A DNA stretch of 48,282 bases, from assembly GCF_006152145.1 (NCBI RefSeq), contig NZ_VDFV01000030.1:1-48282 (forward strand), read 5' to 3'. The number at the start of each line of letters is the position of its first letter. Positions within the stretch are counted from its first letter, which is position 1. This document shows, in pieces, positions 34,864 through 43,487 of this stretch. Under the pieces are notes generated by a model. It was not told where the DNA came from. It searched no databases and saw only the letters and a program-made list of their open reading frames with translations. A program made the translations under genes and the position numbers. Source of the stretch: Rubellimicrobium roseum (GTDB lineage: Bacteria > Pseudomonadota > Alphaproteobacteria > Rhodobacterales > Rhodobacteraceae).

Positions 34864-36381
34864 ATGAACAAGGTCGAACATTTTCGCGTAGCGGCTTCGC
34901 CCTACAAGACGCGCTACGACAACTTCATCGGCGGCAAGTTCGTCGCCCCGAACGCCGGCCGCTACTTCGAGAACACCTCGCCCGTCACCGGCCAGGTCCT
35001 GTGCGAGATCGCCCGCTCGGACGCCTCGGACGTGGAGGCCGCGCTCGACGCCGCCCATGCCGCCAAGGATAGCTGGGGCAAGACCTCGGCCGCGCATCGC
35101 GCGGTGATCCTGAACAAGATCGCGGACCGCATGGAGGAGAACCTCGCCCTCCTCGCCACCGCCGAGACCTGGGACAACGGCAAGCCGATCCGCGAGACGA
35201 CGGCCGCCGACCTGCCGCTCGCCATCGATCACTTCCGCTACTTCGCCGGCGTCGTGCGCGCGCAGGAGGGCGGGATCTCCGAGATCGACCACGACACGAT
35301 CGCCTACCACTTCCACGAGCCGCTGGGCGTCGTGGGCCAGATCATCCCGTGGAACTTCCCGCTGCTGATGGCGACCTGGAAGCTCGCCCCGGCGCTCGCC
35401 GCCGGCAACTGCGTGGTCATCAAGCCCGCCGAGCAGACCCCCGCCTCGATCATGCTCTGGGTCGAGCTCATCGCCGACCTGCTGCCGCCCGGCGTGCTCA
35501 ACGTCGTCAACGGCTTCGGGCTCGAGGCCGGCAAGCCGCTCGCGTCCTCGAACCGGATCGCCAAGATCGCCTTCACCGGCGAGACGACGACGGGCCGGCT
35601 CATCATGCAGTACGCGTCGCAGAACCTGATCCCGGTCACGCTGGAGCTGGGCGGCAAGTCCCCGAACATCTTCTTCAAGGACGTGGCCCGCGAGGACGAC
35701 GACTTCTTCGACAAGGCCATCGAAGGCTTCGTGATGTTCGCGCTGAACCAGGGCGAGGTCTGCACCTGCCCGTCGCGCGCCCTGATCCATGAATCGATCT
35801 ACGACCGCTTCATGGAGCGCGCGCTGGCCCGCGTGAACGCCATCGTCCAGGGCGACCCGCTCGACCCGGCGACCATGATCGGCGCGCAGGCGTCGTCCGA
35901 GCAGCTCGAGAAGATCCTGTCCTACATGGACATCGGCCGCCAGGAAGGCGCCGAGGTGCTGGCGGGCGGCGAGCGGGCGAACCTCCAGGGCGACCTCGCG
36001 AACGGCTATTACGTCAAGCCCACGGTGTTCAAGGGCACCAACAAGATGCGGATCTTCCAGGAGGAGATCTTCGGACCGGTCGTGTCCGTGACCACCTTCA
36101 AGGACGAGGACGAGGCGCTGCACATCGCCAACGACACGCTCTACGGCCTGGGCGCCGGCGTCTGGTCGCGCGAGGCCAACACCTGCTACCGCTTCGGCCG
36201 CGCGATCCAGGCGGGCCGCGTCTGGACCAACTGCTACCACGCCTATCCGGCCCACGCGGCCTTCGGCGGCTACAAGCAGTCGGGGATCGGCCGCGAGAAC
36301 CACCTCGACATGCTGGCCCACTACCAGCAGACCAAGAACATGCTGGTCAGCTACTCGCCCAAGAAGCTCGGCTTCTTCTGA
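34864..36381 (+). CDS. Aldehyde dehydrogenase (ExaC/AldB-like)
   Basis: This is a 505-residue NAD(P)-dependent aldehyde dehydrogenase. The motifs are clear: [20 protein letters not shown], the cofactor Gly loop FTGETTTG, the general base Glu in [11 protein letters not shown] and the catalytic Cys in [13 protein letters not shown]. It oxidises the aldehyde made by the alcohol dehydrogenase to the acid, in the cytoplasm. AGGGAG precedes the ATG. The gene is followed by a strong hairpin with TTTT and then by the DUF779 gene, a common neighbour of this enzyme. Confidence 0.96.
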   Translation: MNKVEHFRVAASPYKTRYDNFIGGKFVAPNAGRYFENTSPVTGQVLCEIARSDASDVEAALDAAHAAKDSWGKTSAAHRAVILNKIADRMEENLALLATAETWDNGKPIRETTAADLPLAIDHFRYFAGVVRAQEGGISEIDHDTIAYHFHEPLGVVGQIIPWNFPLLMATWKLAPALAAGNCVVIKPAEQTPASIMLWVELIADLLPPGVLNVVNGFGLEAGKPLASSNRIAKIAFTGETTTGRLIMQYASQNLIPVTLELGGKSPNIFFKDVAREDDDFFDKAIEGFVMFALNQGEVCTCPSRALIHESIYDRFMERALARVNAIVQGDPLDPATMIGAQASSEQLEKILSYMDIGRQEGAEVLAGGERANLQGDLANGYYVKPTVFKGTNKMRIFQEEIFGPVVSVTTFKDEDEALHIANDTLYGLGAGVWSREANTCYRFGRAIQAGRVWTNCYHAYPAHAAFGGYKQSGIGRENHLDMLAHYQQTKNMLVSYSPKKLGFF

Positions 36382-36404
36382 TCCTCGGGCTAGGATCGAG
36401 GCGC

Positions 36405-36436
36405 GGGCGCGCGGGGCACACCCCGCGCGCCCTTTT
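36405..36436 (+). terminator. Strong rho-independent terminator
   Basis: A 12-bp perfect stem (GGGCGCGCGGGG / CCCCGCGCGCCC) with a CACA loop and TTTT tail lies between the aldehyde dehydrogenase and DUF779. Read-through may set a lower level of DUF779. Confidence 0.85.
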
Positions 36437-36454
36437 CCTTGGAAGGACGAGGCC

Positions 36455-36811
36455 ATGAACGACATGACGACCCCGGCGCTCGACAAGGTCAGCGCCACCC
36501 CCGAGGCGCTCCAACTCCTGGCCGAGATCGTGGCCGACCACGGTCCGGTGCTGTTCCACCAGTCGGGCGGCTGCTGCGACGGCTCCTCGCCCATGTGCTA
36601 CGCGCAAGGGGATTTCCTGGTCGGCGACCGCGACGTGAAGATGGGCGAGATCGGGGGGATGCCCTTCTACATCTCTGAATCCCAGTTCGAGGCGTGGAAG
36701 CACACCGACCTCCTGATCGACGTGGTGAAGGGCCGGGGGGGCATGTTCAGCCTCGACAACGGGCGCGAGCGGCGGTTCCTGACGCGGTCCACCATCTGCC
36801 TGCGGCCCTGA
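36455..36811 (+). CDS. DUF779 domain-containing protein
   Basis: This is a 118-residue protein of the DUF779 family, with the cysteine-containing segment FHQSGGCCDGSSPMCY and FYISESQFEAWKHTDLLIDV. The family is commonly found next to aldehyde dehydrogenases; its function is not known. The paired Cys residues could bind a metal or act in redox, which is inference. A ribosome site GGAAGGACGAGG precedes the ATG. Confidence 0.93.
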   Translation: MNDMTTPALDKVSATPEALQLLAEIVADHGPVLFHQSGGCCDGSSPMCYAQGDFLVGDRDVKMGEIGGMPFYISESQFEAWKHTDLLIDVVKGRGGMFSLDNGRERRFLTRSTICLRP

Positions 36812-36881
36812 CTGCCCGTCCGGGCAGTGGGCGTGCGGGGCAGGGTCCCTTAGCTCTGGTGCAACCCGCAAGGAGGGCACC

Positions 36882-37751
36882 ATGAGCGATCTGTCCGAAC
36901 TTTCCCGCAGCCTTTCGGCGCTCGCCGCGCGATACGCCCCCGGCGTCGTCGGCGTCCTGGGCGCCCGGTCCTGGTCCTCGGGCTTCGTCTGGCGCGAGGG
37001 CCACGTCGTCACCGCCGACGAGGCGCTGGACGCCGAAGGCGAAGTGGCCGTGATCCTTCCCGACGGCACCCGCGCCCCGGCCACCGTCGCAGGCCGCGAC
37101 CCTTCGACCGACGTGGCGCTCCTGCGGGTGGAGGGCACGCTGCCGCCACCCGTGCCGCTGTCGCCCCAGGTTCCCGCGCTGGGCGAACTGGCCCTTGCCG
37201 TCGGGCGGGGCGGCGAGGGGCCTCTGGCGGCGCTGGGCCTCGTGGGCGCGGTCGGGCCGGCCTGGCGGTCCCTGCGGGGCGGCACCATCGACGCCCGGCT
37301 CGGGCTCGACCTGCGGCTCCCCCGCGCCGCCGAGGGCGGCCTGGCGATCACGGCCGAGGGCCAGCCTTTCGGCATGGCGGTCTTCGGGCCCCGCCGCTCC
37401 ACGCTGGTCATTCCCGCGACCACCATCGAGAGGGTCGTGTCGCATCTCGCCCAGCACGGCCGCATCGGACGGGGCTATCTCGGCCTCGGGCTCCAGCCCG
37501 TCCGGCTGGAAGGCAGCGAGGAGCGGGGCGTCATCGTGGTCAGCGTCGACGCGGACGGCCCCGGTCGGCGGGCCGATGTGCGGCAAGGCGACGTGATCGC
37601 CCGCTGGGACGGCGAGCCCCTGCGCGGGATGCGCTCCGTCATGGCCCGCCTCGGCCCCGACAGCGTCGGCCGGACGGTGGAGCTCGGCCTCCTGCGTGGC
37701 GGCCAGCCCCTGAGCGCGACGCTGACCATCGGGGAGCGCCCCGCCCCGTGA
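36882..37751 (+). CDS. HtrA-like protein apparently lacking catalytic His and Ser, with PDZ domain
   Basis: This 289-residue protein has the S1C (DegP/HtrA) fold followed by a PDZ domain (GRGYLGLGLQPV, then ADVRQGDVIARWDG). The His motif, usually TNNHVV, reads VTADEAL and has no His. The Asp motif STDVALLRV is intact. The GNSGGPL region reads AAEGGLAITAEGQPFG, so the nucleophile Ser is missing. There is no signal peptide. It therefore looks like a cytoplasmic pseudo-protease that may bind proteins or peptides rather than cut them. The next gene, a LuxR-type HTH, overlaps it by 4 bp, so a sensory role is possible. Confidence 0.88.
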   Translation: MSDLSELSRSLSALAARYAPGVVGVLGARSWSSGFVWREGHVVTADEALDAEGEVAVILPDGTRAPATVAGRDPSTDVALLRVEGTLPPPVPLSPQVPALGELALAVGRGGEGPLAALGLVGAVGPAWRSLRGGTIDARLGLDLRLPRAAEGGLAITAEGQPFGMAVFGPRRSTLVIPATTIERVVSHLAQHGRIGRGYLGLGLQPVRLEGSEERGVIVVSVDADGPGRRADVRQGDVIARWDGEPLRGMRSVMARLGPDSVGRTVELGLLRGGQPLSATLTIGERPAP

Positions 37752-38107
37752 GCGACCCCCTCGCGCTCTCCCTCCGGGTGACCGATCCCGAGCTGGCCGA
37801 GCGGCTGGCCGAGGTGCTGGCGGGCGTCCCCGGCCTGACGCTCGTCCGCGAGGGCGAGTCCGCCGATGCGACGATCACCGATGCGCCCGCGCCGACCCCC
37901 GCCGGCGACGGCGGCCTGACGGCGCGCGAGCGCGAGGTGCTGGCGCTTCTCACCGAGGGCGCGTCGAACAAGGAGATCGCGCGGAGGCTCGGCATCTCGG
38001 TCCACACGGCCAAGTTCCACGTGGGCCGCGTCATCGACAAGCTGGACGCCACCGGCCGGACGGACGCCGTCGCCCACGCCGCCCGCACGGGCGTCATCCA
38101 CCTCTAG
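37748..38107 (+). CDS. LuxR-type HTH transcriptional regulator, short
   Basis: This is a 119-residue protein starting with GTG inside the end of the HtrA-like gene (GTGA). The C-terminus is a LuxR/NarL-type HTH (LTAREREVLALLTEGASNKEIARRLGISVHTAKFHVGRVIDKLDA). The N-terminal 50 residues are too short for a complete receiver domain and have no clear phospho-Asp. It probably binds DNA, perhaps controlled by the coupled pseudo-protease. Its targets are unknown. Confidence 0.88.
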   Translation: MSDPLALSLRVTDPELAERLAEVLAGVPGLTLVREGESADATITDAPAPTPAGDGGLTAREREVLALLTEGASNKEIARRLGISVHTAKFHVGRVIDKLDATGRTDAVAHAARTGVIHL

Positions 38108-38208
38108 GCCGCGCCTGACGCTTCGTCGGCCGGAACCCCCGTTCCTCCCAGAGGTTGAACCACACGGCGACGGGCCACGCCCGGCGCGTTCATGGAGGAA
38201 GGCCCAAG

Positions 38209-38481
38209 ATGGCACATGCAAGCCGCAAGCACTTCGGCCCGGGATCGCAGGGCAAGGGGGATGGCACGGGCGCGATGTCGACGCTCGACACCGCCGAGAT
38301 CCCCGCGAACATGGTCCTGAGCAATCGCGACAAGGCCCAACATTCCGATGACCGCGGCCTGGACAGCAAGATGGTCCAGACGATGCAGTACAGCGACCAT
38401 GCCGCCAACCGCCGCGCGGACGAGGACGAGCCCGCCGATGTCGCCCGGCCCATCGATGGCGACGAGAACGAGACGACCTGA
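38209..38481 (+). CDS. Small hydrophilic hypothetical protein, 90 aa
   Basis: This is a 90-residue protein rich in Asp, Gly, Ala and Lys (MAHASRKHFGPGSQGKGDG, later DDRGLDSKMVQTMQYSDH). It is probably disordered and lacks a signal peptide. The ATG at 38209 is preceded by GGAGGAAGG. It begins a run of three small genes on one strand. I recognise no family; the composition resembles stress-response proteins, which is only an impression. Confidence 0.75.
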   Translation: MAHASRKHFGPGSQGKGDGTGAMSTLDTAEIPANMVLSNRDKAQHSDDRGLDSKMVQTMQYSDHAANRRADEDEPADVARPIDGDENETT

Positions 38482-38492
38482 GGAGCCAACCC

Positions 38493-38678
38493 ATGTCCAG
38501 CAAGATGCCCCCCATCCCGCCCGGCAACCAGAGCGACAAAGGCCCCGTGTCCGAGGCCCATCCCGAGGATCATGGCCAGAACGTCGGCAACGCCCAGAAG
38601 GCCAACCCCGACAAGATCGGGCAGGCCGGCAACAGCAAGGTGAACACGACCCACCAGGGCTACCAGCAGGATCGCTGA
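38493..38678 (+). CDS. Small hydrophilic hypothetical protein, 61 aa
   Basis: This is a 61-residue protein rich in Pro, Asn, Gln, Gly and Lys (MSSKMPPIPPGNQSDKGPV, ending with HQGYQQDR). It has no hydrophobic segment. It follows the 90-residue gene after 11 bp with a GGAG site, and the next gene starts 1 bp after its stop (TGACATG). It is likely intrinsically disordered; the function is unknown. Confidence 0.72.
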   Translation: MSSKMPPIPPGNQSDKGPVSEAHPEDHGQNVGNAQKANPDKIGQAGNSKVNTTHQGYQQDR

Positions 38679-38679
38679 C

Positions 38680-38865
38680 ATGAGCACCTCCTCCAAGAGC
38701 CCCAACACCATCCGCCAGGGCGGTCCCGGCGCCAGCCACGAGAACGCCAACGATCCGCCCGATCCCAAGAAGCCGGGCCCGGACGACGGCAGCAAGCACA
38801 GCCGCGAGTCCACCGGCGGGGGCGAGCAGGACCTCAAGTCCTCGCGCGATCCCAAGTACAAGTAG
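38680..38865 (+). CDS. Small hydrophilic hypothetical protein, 61 aa
   Basis: This is the third of the run: a 61-residue protein rich in Ser, Pro, Gly, Lys and Asp (MSTSSKSPNTIRQGGPGASH, ending with SSRDPKYK). It starts 1 bp after the previous stop and is followed by a hairpin. It has no hydrophobic core and is probably disordered. I recognise no family. Confidence 0.7.
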   Translation: MSTSSKSPNTIRQGGPGASHENANDPPDPKKPGPDDGSKHSRESTGGGEQDLKSSRDPKYK

Positions 38866-38880
38866 GCGCACGGCGCCGGC

Positions 38881-38914
38881 GAAGGCCCCGCGGCCGGACG
38901 GTCGCGGGGCCTTC
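38881..38914 (+). terminator. Hairpin after the three small genes
   Basis: A 12-bp perfect stem (GAAGGCCCCGCG / CGCGGGGCCTTC) with a 10-nt loop lies shortly after the third small gene. The T tract is lacking, but the position and stem strength suggest a terminator. Confidence 0.6.
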
Positions 38915-39010
38915 GTCATGGGGGCTGGTCCCGCCAGCGGGCCGGCCTTATCTCTTCACGGAAACGTGGGAACGGCCTGCCGGACGCGGGCCCAGGCAGG
39001 AAGGCAGGCC

Positions 39011-39970
39011 ATGGCATCGGGACTCTTCGCCCTTCTGGACGACGTGGCGGCCATCGCCAAGGTAGCGGCGGCGACGCTGGACGACGTGGCCGCGCAGACG
39101 GTCAAGGCGGGGGGCAAGGCCGCGGGCGTGGTGATCGACGATGCCGCCGTGACGCCCCGCTACGTGGTGGGCTTCGCCGCCGAGCGCGAGCTGCACATCA
39201 TCTGGCGCATCGCGCTGGGCTCGCTCAAGAACAAGCTGATCTTCCTGCTGCCGGCCGCGCTCCTCCTGTCGGCCTTCCTGCCCTGGGCGATCACGCCCAT
39301 CCTGATGATCGGCGGCGCCTACCTGTGCTACGAAGGCGCCGAAAAGCTCCTGCATCTCCTTCTGCCCCATGACGACCACGCGGCCGAGCGGGTGGAGCAC
39401 ATCGCCCAAACTCCCGAGGAGCTGGAGCAGGAGAAGATCGGCGGCGCGATCCGCACCGACCTGATCCTGTCGGCCGAGATCATGGCCATCGCGCTAGCCA
39501 CCATCGAGGCGCCGGACCTGCTCACGCGCGCCGTCGTGCTGGCCGTCACGGGCCTCGTCATCACCGTGGGCGTCTACGGGGCCGTGGCGCTGATCGTGAA
39601 GGCCGACGATATCGGCGCGGCCATGGCGCGCGGCGCCCGCACGGGGCTGGGCCGGGCCATCGGACGGGGCCTTGTCGTGGGGATGCCGTCCTTCCTGTCG
39701 CTCCTGTCCGTCGTCGGCACGGTGGCCATGCTCTGGGTCGGCGGCGGGATCGTCATCCACGGCCTGGCCGAGTTCGGCTGGCACGGGCCCGAGGAGGTCA
39801 TCCACGGCCTCGCCCATGCCATTGCCGGGGTCACGGGGCCTTTCGAGGCCGCGCTCGACTGGGTGCTCCGGGCTCTGGGCTCGGCGGTGGTCGGCTTCGC
39901 GCTGGGGGCGGCGATCCTGGGCGTCCTGCGCATGGTCAAGCCCGCCCCCGCGCATGGCGAGGGGCACTAG
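39011..39970 (+). CDS. DUF808 family membrane protein
   Basis: This 319-residue integral membrane protein belongs to the DUF808 (YedI-like) family. The N-terminus (MASGLFALLDDVAAIAKVAA) and DDAAVTPRYVVGFAAEREL are typical. Several long hydrophobic segments follow (for example LIFLLPAALLLSAFLPWAI and GLVVGMPSFLSLLSVVGTVA). The function of the family is not known. I chose the ATG at 39011 because the family starts there. Its last bases CTAG also form the stop codon of the convergent SDR gene. Confidence 0.92.
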   Translation: MASGLFALLDDVAAIAKVAAATLDDVAAQTVKAGGKAAGVVIDDAAVTPRYVVGFAAERELHIIWRIALGSLKNKLIFLLPAALLLSAFLPWAITPILMIGGAYLCYEGAEKLLHLLLPHDDHAAERVEHIAQTPEELEQEKIGGAIRTDLILSAEIMAIALATIEAPDLLTRAVVLAVTGLVITVGVYGAVALIVKADDIGAAMARGARTGLGRAIGRGLVVGMPSFLSLLSVVGTVAMLWVGGGIVIHGLAEFGWHGPEEVIHGLAHAIAGVTGPFEAALDWVLRALGSAVVGFALGAAILGVLRMVKPAPAHGEGH

Positions 39971-40800
39971 CGCCCCAGGAATTCCTTGAAGGCGTCGCCG
40001 AAGTCGGGGTGCCAACGCGACAGCGCCGGGCGCCCCTCGGTGACGTCGCCCGCGCCCCAGGCGATCCGCTTGCGGTCGGTGGCCCAGTCCACCTCGTTGT
40101 CGGGGCAGATGATGTAGAACTGCCCGGCCTCCACGCCCTCGATCATCCGCTCCGCGACCTGATCGGGCGTCCAGGCCCCCGCGGGCTTCTCGGTGGCGTC
40201 CCCCGCCGTCATGCCGGTGAAGGTGAAGCCCGGCACCAGAAGATGCGCCGAGAGCCGTGCCCTCTCGATCTGCCGGAACTCCCAGGCGAGTTGCTCGGTC
40301 ACGGCCTTCACGGCCGCCTTGGAGGCGTTGTAGGCCGCGTTCCCCGGCGGATTGGTGATCCCCTGCTTGGAGCCGAGGTTCACCACCGCCGCCTCGCGCT
40401 TCGCCTCGATCATCCCCGGCACGAAGGCCCCGAGCCCGTTCACCACGCCCCAGAGGTTCACGCCCAGCGTGGCCTCCCAGGCGGCGCGATCGCCCCAAGG
40501 CTTGGACGCCCGGCCGATGCCCGCGTTGTTCACCAGGAGATCCACCGGCCCGTGCATGGCCAGCGCCGCGTCGCGCAGGCCCTCGACCGAAGCTGCGTCG
40601 CTCACGTCGCAGACCGCGTGCGCCACGCGGCCCGGCGCGGCCTCGGACAGCGCGACCGCCGCCCGCTCCAGCCGCTCGCCATCGCGGTCGGCGATCGTCA
40701 CGCGCATGCCCCGCGACAGGCAGGCCCGCGCGATGGCGAGGCCGATGCCCCCCGCCGCCCCGGTGATGACGGCCGACCGGCCTTCCTCGAACACGCCCAT
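39967..40800 (-). CDS. SDR family NAD(P)-dependent oxidoreductase
   Basis: This is a classical SDR of about 277 residues. It has the Gly motif TGAAGGIG, NNAG, and the YNASK catalytic pair after the Ser of NLGSKQG. The C-terminal extension (TPDQVAERMIEGVEAGQFYIIC) is of the type seen in SDRs acting on lipid or aromatic substrates; the substrate is unknown. I chose the ATG at 40800 as the frame start nearest the Rossmann fold. It overlaps the DUF808 stop by 4 bp in the convergent direction. Confidence 0.9.
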   Translation of the reverse strand: MGVFEEGRSAVITGAAGGIGLAIARACLSRGMRVTIADRDGERLERAAVALSEAAPGRVAHAVCDVSDAASVEGLRDAALAMHGPVDLLVNNAGIGRASKPWGDRAAWEATLGVNLWGVVNGLGAFVPGMIEAKREAAVVNLGSKQGITNPPGNAAYNASKAAVKAVTEQLAWEFRQIERARLSAHLLVPGFTFTGMTAGDATEKPAGAWTPDQVAERMIEGVEAGQFYIICPDNEVDWATDRKRIAWGAGDVTEGRPALSRWHPDFGDAFKEFLGR

Positions 40801-40916
40801 GCGCACCTCCCTGCCTGCTCCCACGCGGTTGCGGCGAATCTAGGCCACCGCCGGGGACCGCCCAGGGACCTTGCCGGCGCCTTCGCCGTTGGAAGGGAAC
40901 AGGAAGGGAGCCGCCC

Positions 40917-41666
40917 ATGTCCACCGACGATCGCAGCCGGGTCGTGTATCCGCCGCTCGACACCCCGAAGCCGGTGGCCGAGGGGATCTGGGTCGTGGAC
41001 GGCGGTCCCATGCACGTGGCCCTGATCCCGATCCCCCTCCGCATGACGGTGGTGCGGCTGGGCACGGGGCAGGTCTGGTTGCATTCGCCTACGCTCTACA
41101 GCGCGAGGCTCCGCGCCGAGATCGAGCGCATCGGCCCCATCGCGCATCTGGTCGCGCCCAACATCGCCCATTGGACGCACCTCAAGGAATGGCAGCGCCA
41201 CTTGCCCAATGCCACGGCCTGGGCCGCGCCGGGGCTGCGCGACCGCTGGCAGGTGCGCCTGTCGGGCGTGCGGCTCGACCGCGACCTGGGGCTCGCGCCG
41301 CCCGACGAATGGAAGGACGACCTCGACCAGGCGCTCCTGAAGGGCGGGCTGGGCCTGTCGGAGGTCGCCTTCCTCCACCGGGCCTCGCGCACGCTGGTCC
41401 TGACCGACCTCGTGGAGAACTTCGAGCCCGACAAGCTCAACCCCCTCCTGCGCCCGGCGGTACAAGCCTCGGGTGCCATGGCGCCCGAGGGCATGGCGCC
41501 ACCGCACTACCGCTTCGCCGCCAACCTGCGCCGCACCGAGGCCAAGCTCACCGCCCGCCGCCTGCTCGACTGGCAGCCCGAGCGTGTGATCTTCGCCCAT
41601 GGCGCCTGGTTCCAGAGCGACGGCACCGCCCGCCTGCGCCGCTCGCTCCGCTGGCTCCTCGATTGA
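40917..41666 (+). CDS. DUF4336 domain-containing protein
   Basis: This is a 249-residue DUF4336 protein, a family related to the metallo-beta-lactamase fold but with a weaker metal site. The core shows [42 protein letters not shown] and [10 protein letters not shown]. The function is unknown. GGGAG precedes the ATG. Its stop overlaps the likely TTG start of the next metallo-hydrolase gene (TTGA), so the two are translationally coupled. Confidence 0.88.
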   Translation: MSTDDRSRVVYPPLDTPKPVAEGIWVVDGGPMHVALIPIPLRMTVVRLGTGQVWLHSPTLYSARLRAEIERIGPIAHLVAPNIAHWTHLKEWQRHLPNATAWAAPGLRDRWQVRLSGVRLDRDLGLAPPDEWKDDLDQALLKGGLGLSEVAFLHRASRTLVLTDLVENFEPDKLNPLLRPAVQASGAMAPEGMAPPHYRFAANLRRTEAKLTARRLLDWQPERVIFAHGAWFQSDGTARLRRSLRWLLD

Positions 41667-42652
41667 GCTGGCTCGTCCAGCCGCGGCTGGTGAACGGGCC
41701 CTTCGGCGATCCGGGCGTGTATCTCGACTTCCTCTTCGGCCGCCGGGCGATGCTGTTCGACCTGGGCGACCTGTCGGCCCTGACCCCGCGCGAGCTTTTG
41801 CGCGTCACCGACGTCTTCGTCTCGCACCGGCACATGGACCACTTCGTGGGCTTCGACCTGCTGCTGCGCCTGCGGCTCAACCGTCCTGGCACGCTCCGCC
41901 TCGTCGGGCCGCCGGGCCTGATCGGCGGAGTGCGGGCCAAGCTCGACGCCTATGCCTGGAACCTCCTGGGCGAGGGCTCGGCCGACGTCACGCTTCTCGT
42001 GGCCGAATACACCGACCGCCTCGGCCCCTGGACCGCCTTCCGCGCCCGCGACGCCTTTCGCCCGACACCGGGTGGCGAGCCCGGCCTCGCCCCGGGCCTC
42101 GTGCTGGCCGAGGACGACCTGGAAATCGAATGCACGGTGCTCGATCATGGCCTTCCTTGCCTCGCCTTCGCGTTGCAGGAGCGGCGCCGCGTGAACGTCC
42201 GCGCCGACGGACTCGACCTGCTGGGCCTCGTGGCCGGTCCCTGGCTCAACGCCGCCAAGACCGCCGTCCGCGCCGAGGCCCCCGACGACACGCCCGTCGC
42301 CGTCGATGAGGGCCGGACGGTCCCGCTTGGCGACCTGAAGGCCGAGGCCCTGCAGATCGCGCCCGGCCAGCGCATCGCCTATGCGACCGACGCGGCGCCC
42401 ACCTCGGAGAACGCCGCCCGCATCGCCACGCTGGCCCGCGACGCCCATCTCCTCTTCATCGAGGCGGTGTTCCTGCACGAGGACCGCGCCCTCGCCGCGC
42501 AGCGCCTCCACCTCACCGCGCGCGCCGCCGGAGAGATCGCGCGGGCGGCCGGGGCCCGTCGTATCGCCGTCTTCCACCATTCACCCCGCTACGCCGACCA
42601 GCCCGACGCCCTGCGCGCCGAGGCCGAGGCGGCCTTCTCGGGCGGGGGCTAG
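41663..42652 (+). CDS. MBL-fold metallo-hydrolase (RNase Z-like)
   Basis: This is a protein of about 329 residues with the metallo-beta-lactamase fold. The metal motif is [18 protein letters not shown] (HxHxDH), with the second acidic site in AYATDA and a later His in FHHSPRY. The layout resembles RNase Z/arylsulfatase-type members, but the substrate is unknown. No ATG lies near the fold start; the TTG at 41663 overlaps the DUF4336 stop and gives [10 protein letters not shown], which fits. It is coupled to the DUF4336 gene. Confidence 0.85.
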   Translation: MSWLVQPRLVNGPFGDPGVYLDFLFGRRAMLFDLGDLSALTPRELLRVTDVFVSHRHMDHFVGFDLLLRLRLNRPGTLRLVGPPGLIGGVRAKLDAYAWNLLGEGSADVTLLVAEYTDRLGPWTAFRARDAFRPTPGGEPGLAPGLVLAEDDLEIECTVLDHGLPCLAFALQERRRVNVRADGLDLLGLVAGPWLNAAKTAVRAEAPDDTPVAVDEGRTVPLGDLKAEALQIAPGQRIAYATDAAPTSENAARIATLARDAHLLFIEAVFLHEDRALAAQRLHLTARAAGEIARAAGARRIAVFHHSPRYADQPDALRAEAEAAFSGGG

Positions 42653-42730
42653 GCCGATGTCCGTGCTTTCGGGCTGGCCCCCGCCGCGCTGCCGCGTAAC
42701 GTGGCCCCCGAACGGACCGCGACAGGACCC

Positions 42731-43477
42731 ATGAAACGGCTTCTCGATCTCTTCGGCCGCCGCCGCGCGGCGCCTGTGCCCTTCGACGCCCCCCTCGCGC
42801 CTGCCGAGCCGCTGGCCGTCATCGGCGACGTCCACGGGCGCGACGACCTCCTCGCGCGGCTTCTCGACCGCCTGGGGCGAGAGGCCCCGGACCACCGCGT
42901 GATCCTCGTGGGCGACTACCTGGACCGGGGCGAGGGCAGCGCGGCGGTGCTGCGCCGCCTCCCGGCCCGGCCCGACCTCGTCTGCCTCAAGGGCAACCAC
43001 GAGGCCATGTGCCTGGGCTTCCTCGAGGACCCGCCGCGCGAGGGGCGGCGCTGGCTGGCCAATGGCGGCCTCCAGACGCTCGCGAGCTTCGGCGTGGGCG
43101 GCCTCACGCCCACCTCCGGGCCCGAGCCGCTCTACGAGGCGCGCGACCGCCTGGCCGTGGCGATGGGCGAGGAGCTGATCGGCTGGGTGCAGGCCCGGCC
43201 GCTCCACTGGGCCTCGGGCAACGTCGCCGTCACCCATGCCGGCGCCGACCCCGCCCTGCCGATGGAGGAGCAGGACCGCCGCGCGCTGCTATGGGGGCAT
43301 CCCCGCTTCGCGGAGACGCCGCGCGTGGACGGGCTCTGGATCGTCCATGGGCACACGATCGTCCCCGAGCCCCTGGCCGAGGCGGGCCGCGTCGCCATCG
43401 ACACCGGGGCCTACGCCACCGGGCGGCTCACGGCGGCCCTGATCGGGCCCGGCGAGCTGCGCTTCCTGTCCACCTGA
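42731..43477 (+). CDS. Metallophosphoesterase, PPP-type phosphatase
   Basis: This is a 248-residue calcineurin-like phosphatase. All motifs are visible: GDVHGRDDLL, GDYLDRGEGS, GNHEAM, THAGADP and VHGHT, which supply the two-metal site. It is likely a cytoplasmic serine/threonine protein phosphatase or a diadenosine tetraphosphatase-like enzyme. The ATG at 42731 begins the basic start MKRLLDLFGRRR; the ATG at 42701 is less likely. It converges with the phosphomannomutase gene with 10 bp between the stops. Confidence 0.92.
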   Translation: MKRLLDLFGRRRAAPVPFDAPLAPAEPLAVIGDVHGRDDLLARLLDRLGREAPDHRVILVGDYLDRGEGSAAVLRRLPARPDLVCLKGNHEAMCLGFLEDPPREGRRWLANGGLQTLASFGVGGLTPTSGPEPLYEARDRLAVAMGEELIGWVQARPLHWASGNVAVTHAGADPALPMEEQDRRALLWGHPRFAETPRVDGLWIVHGHTIVPEPLAEAGRVAIDTGAYATGRLTAALIGPGELRFLST

Positions 43478-43487
43478 GCCGGCCCGG

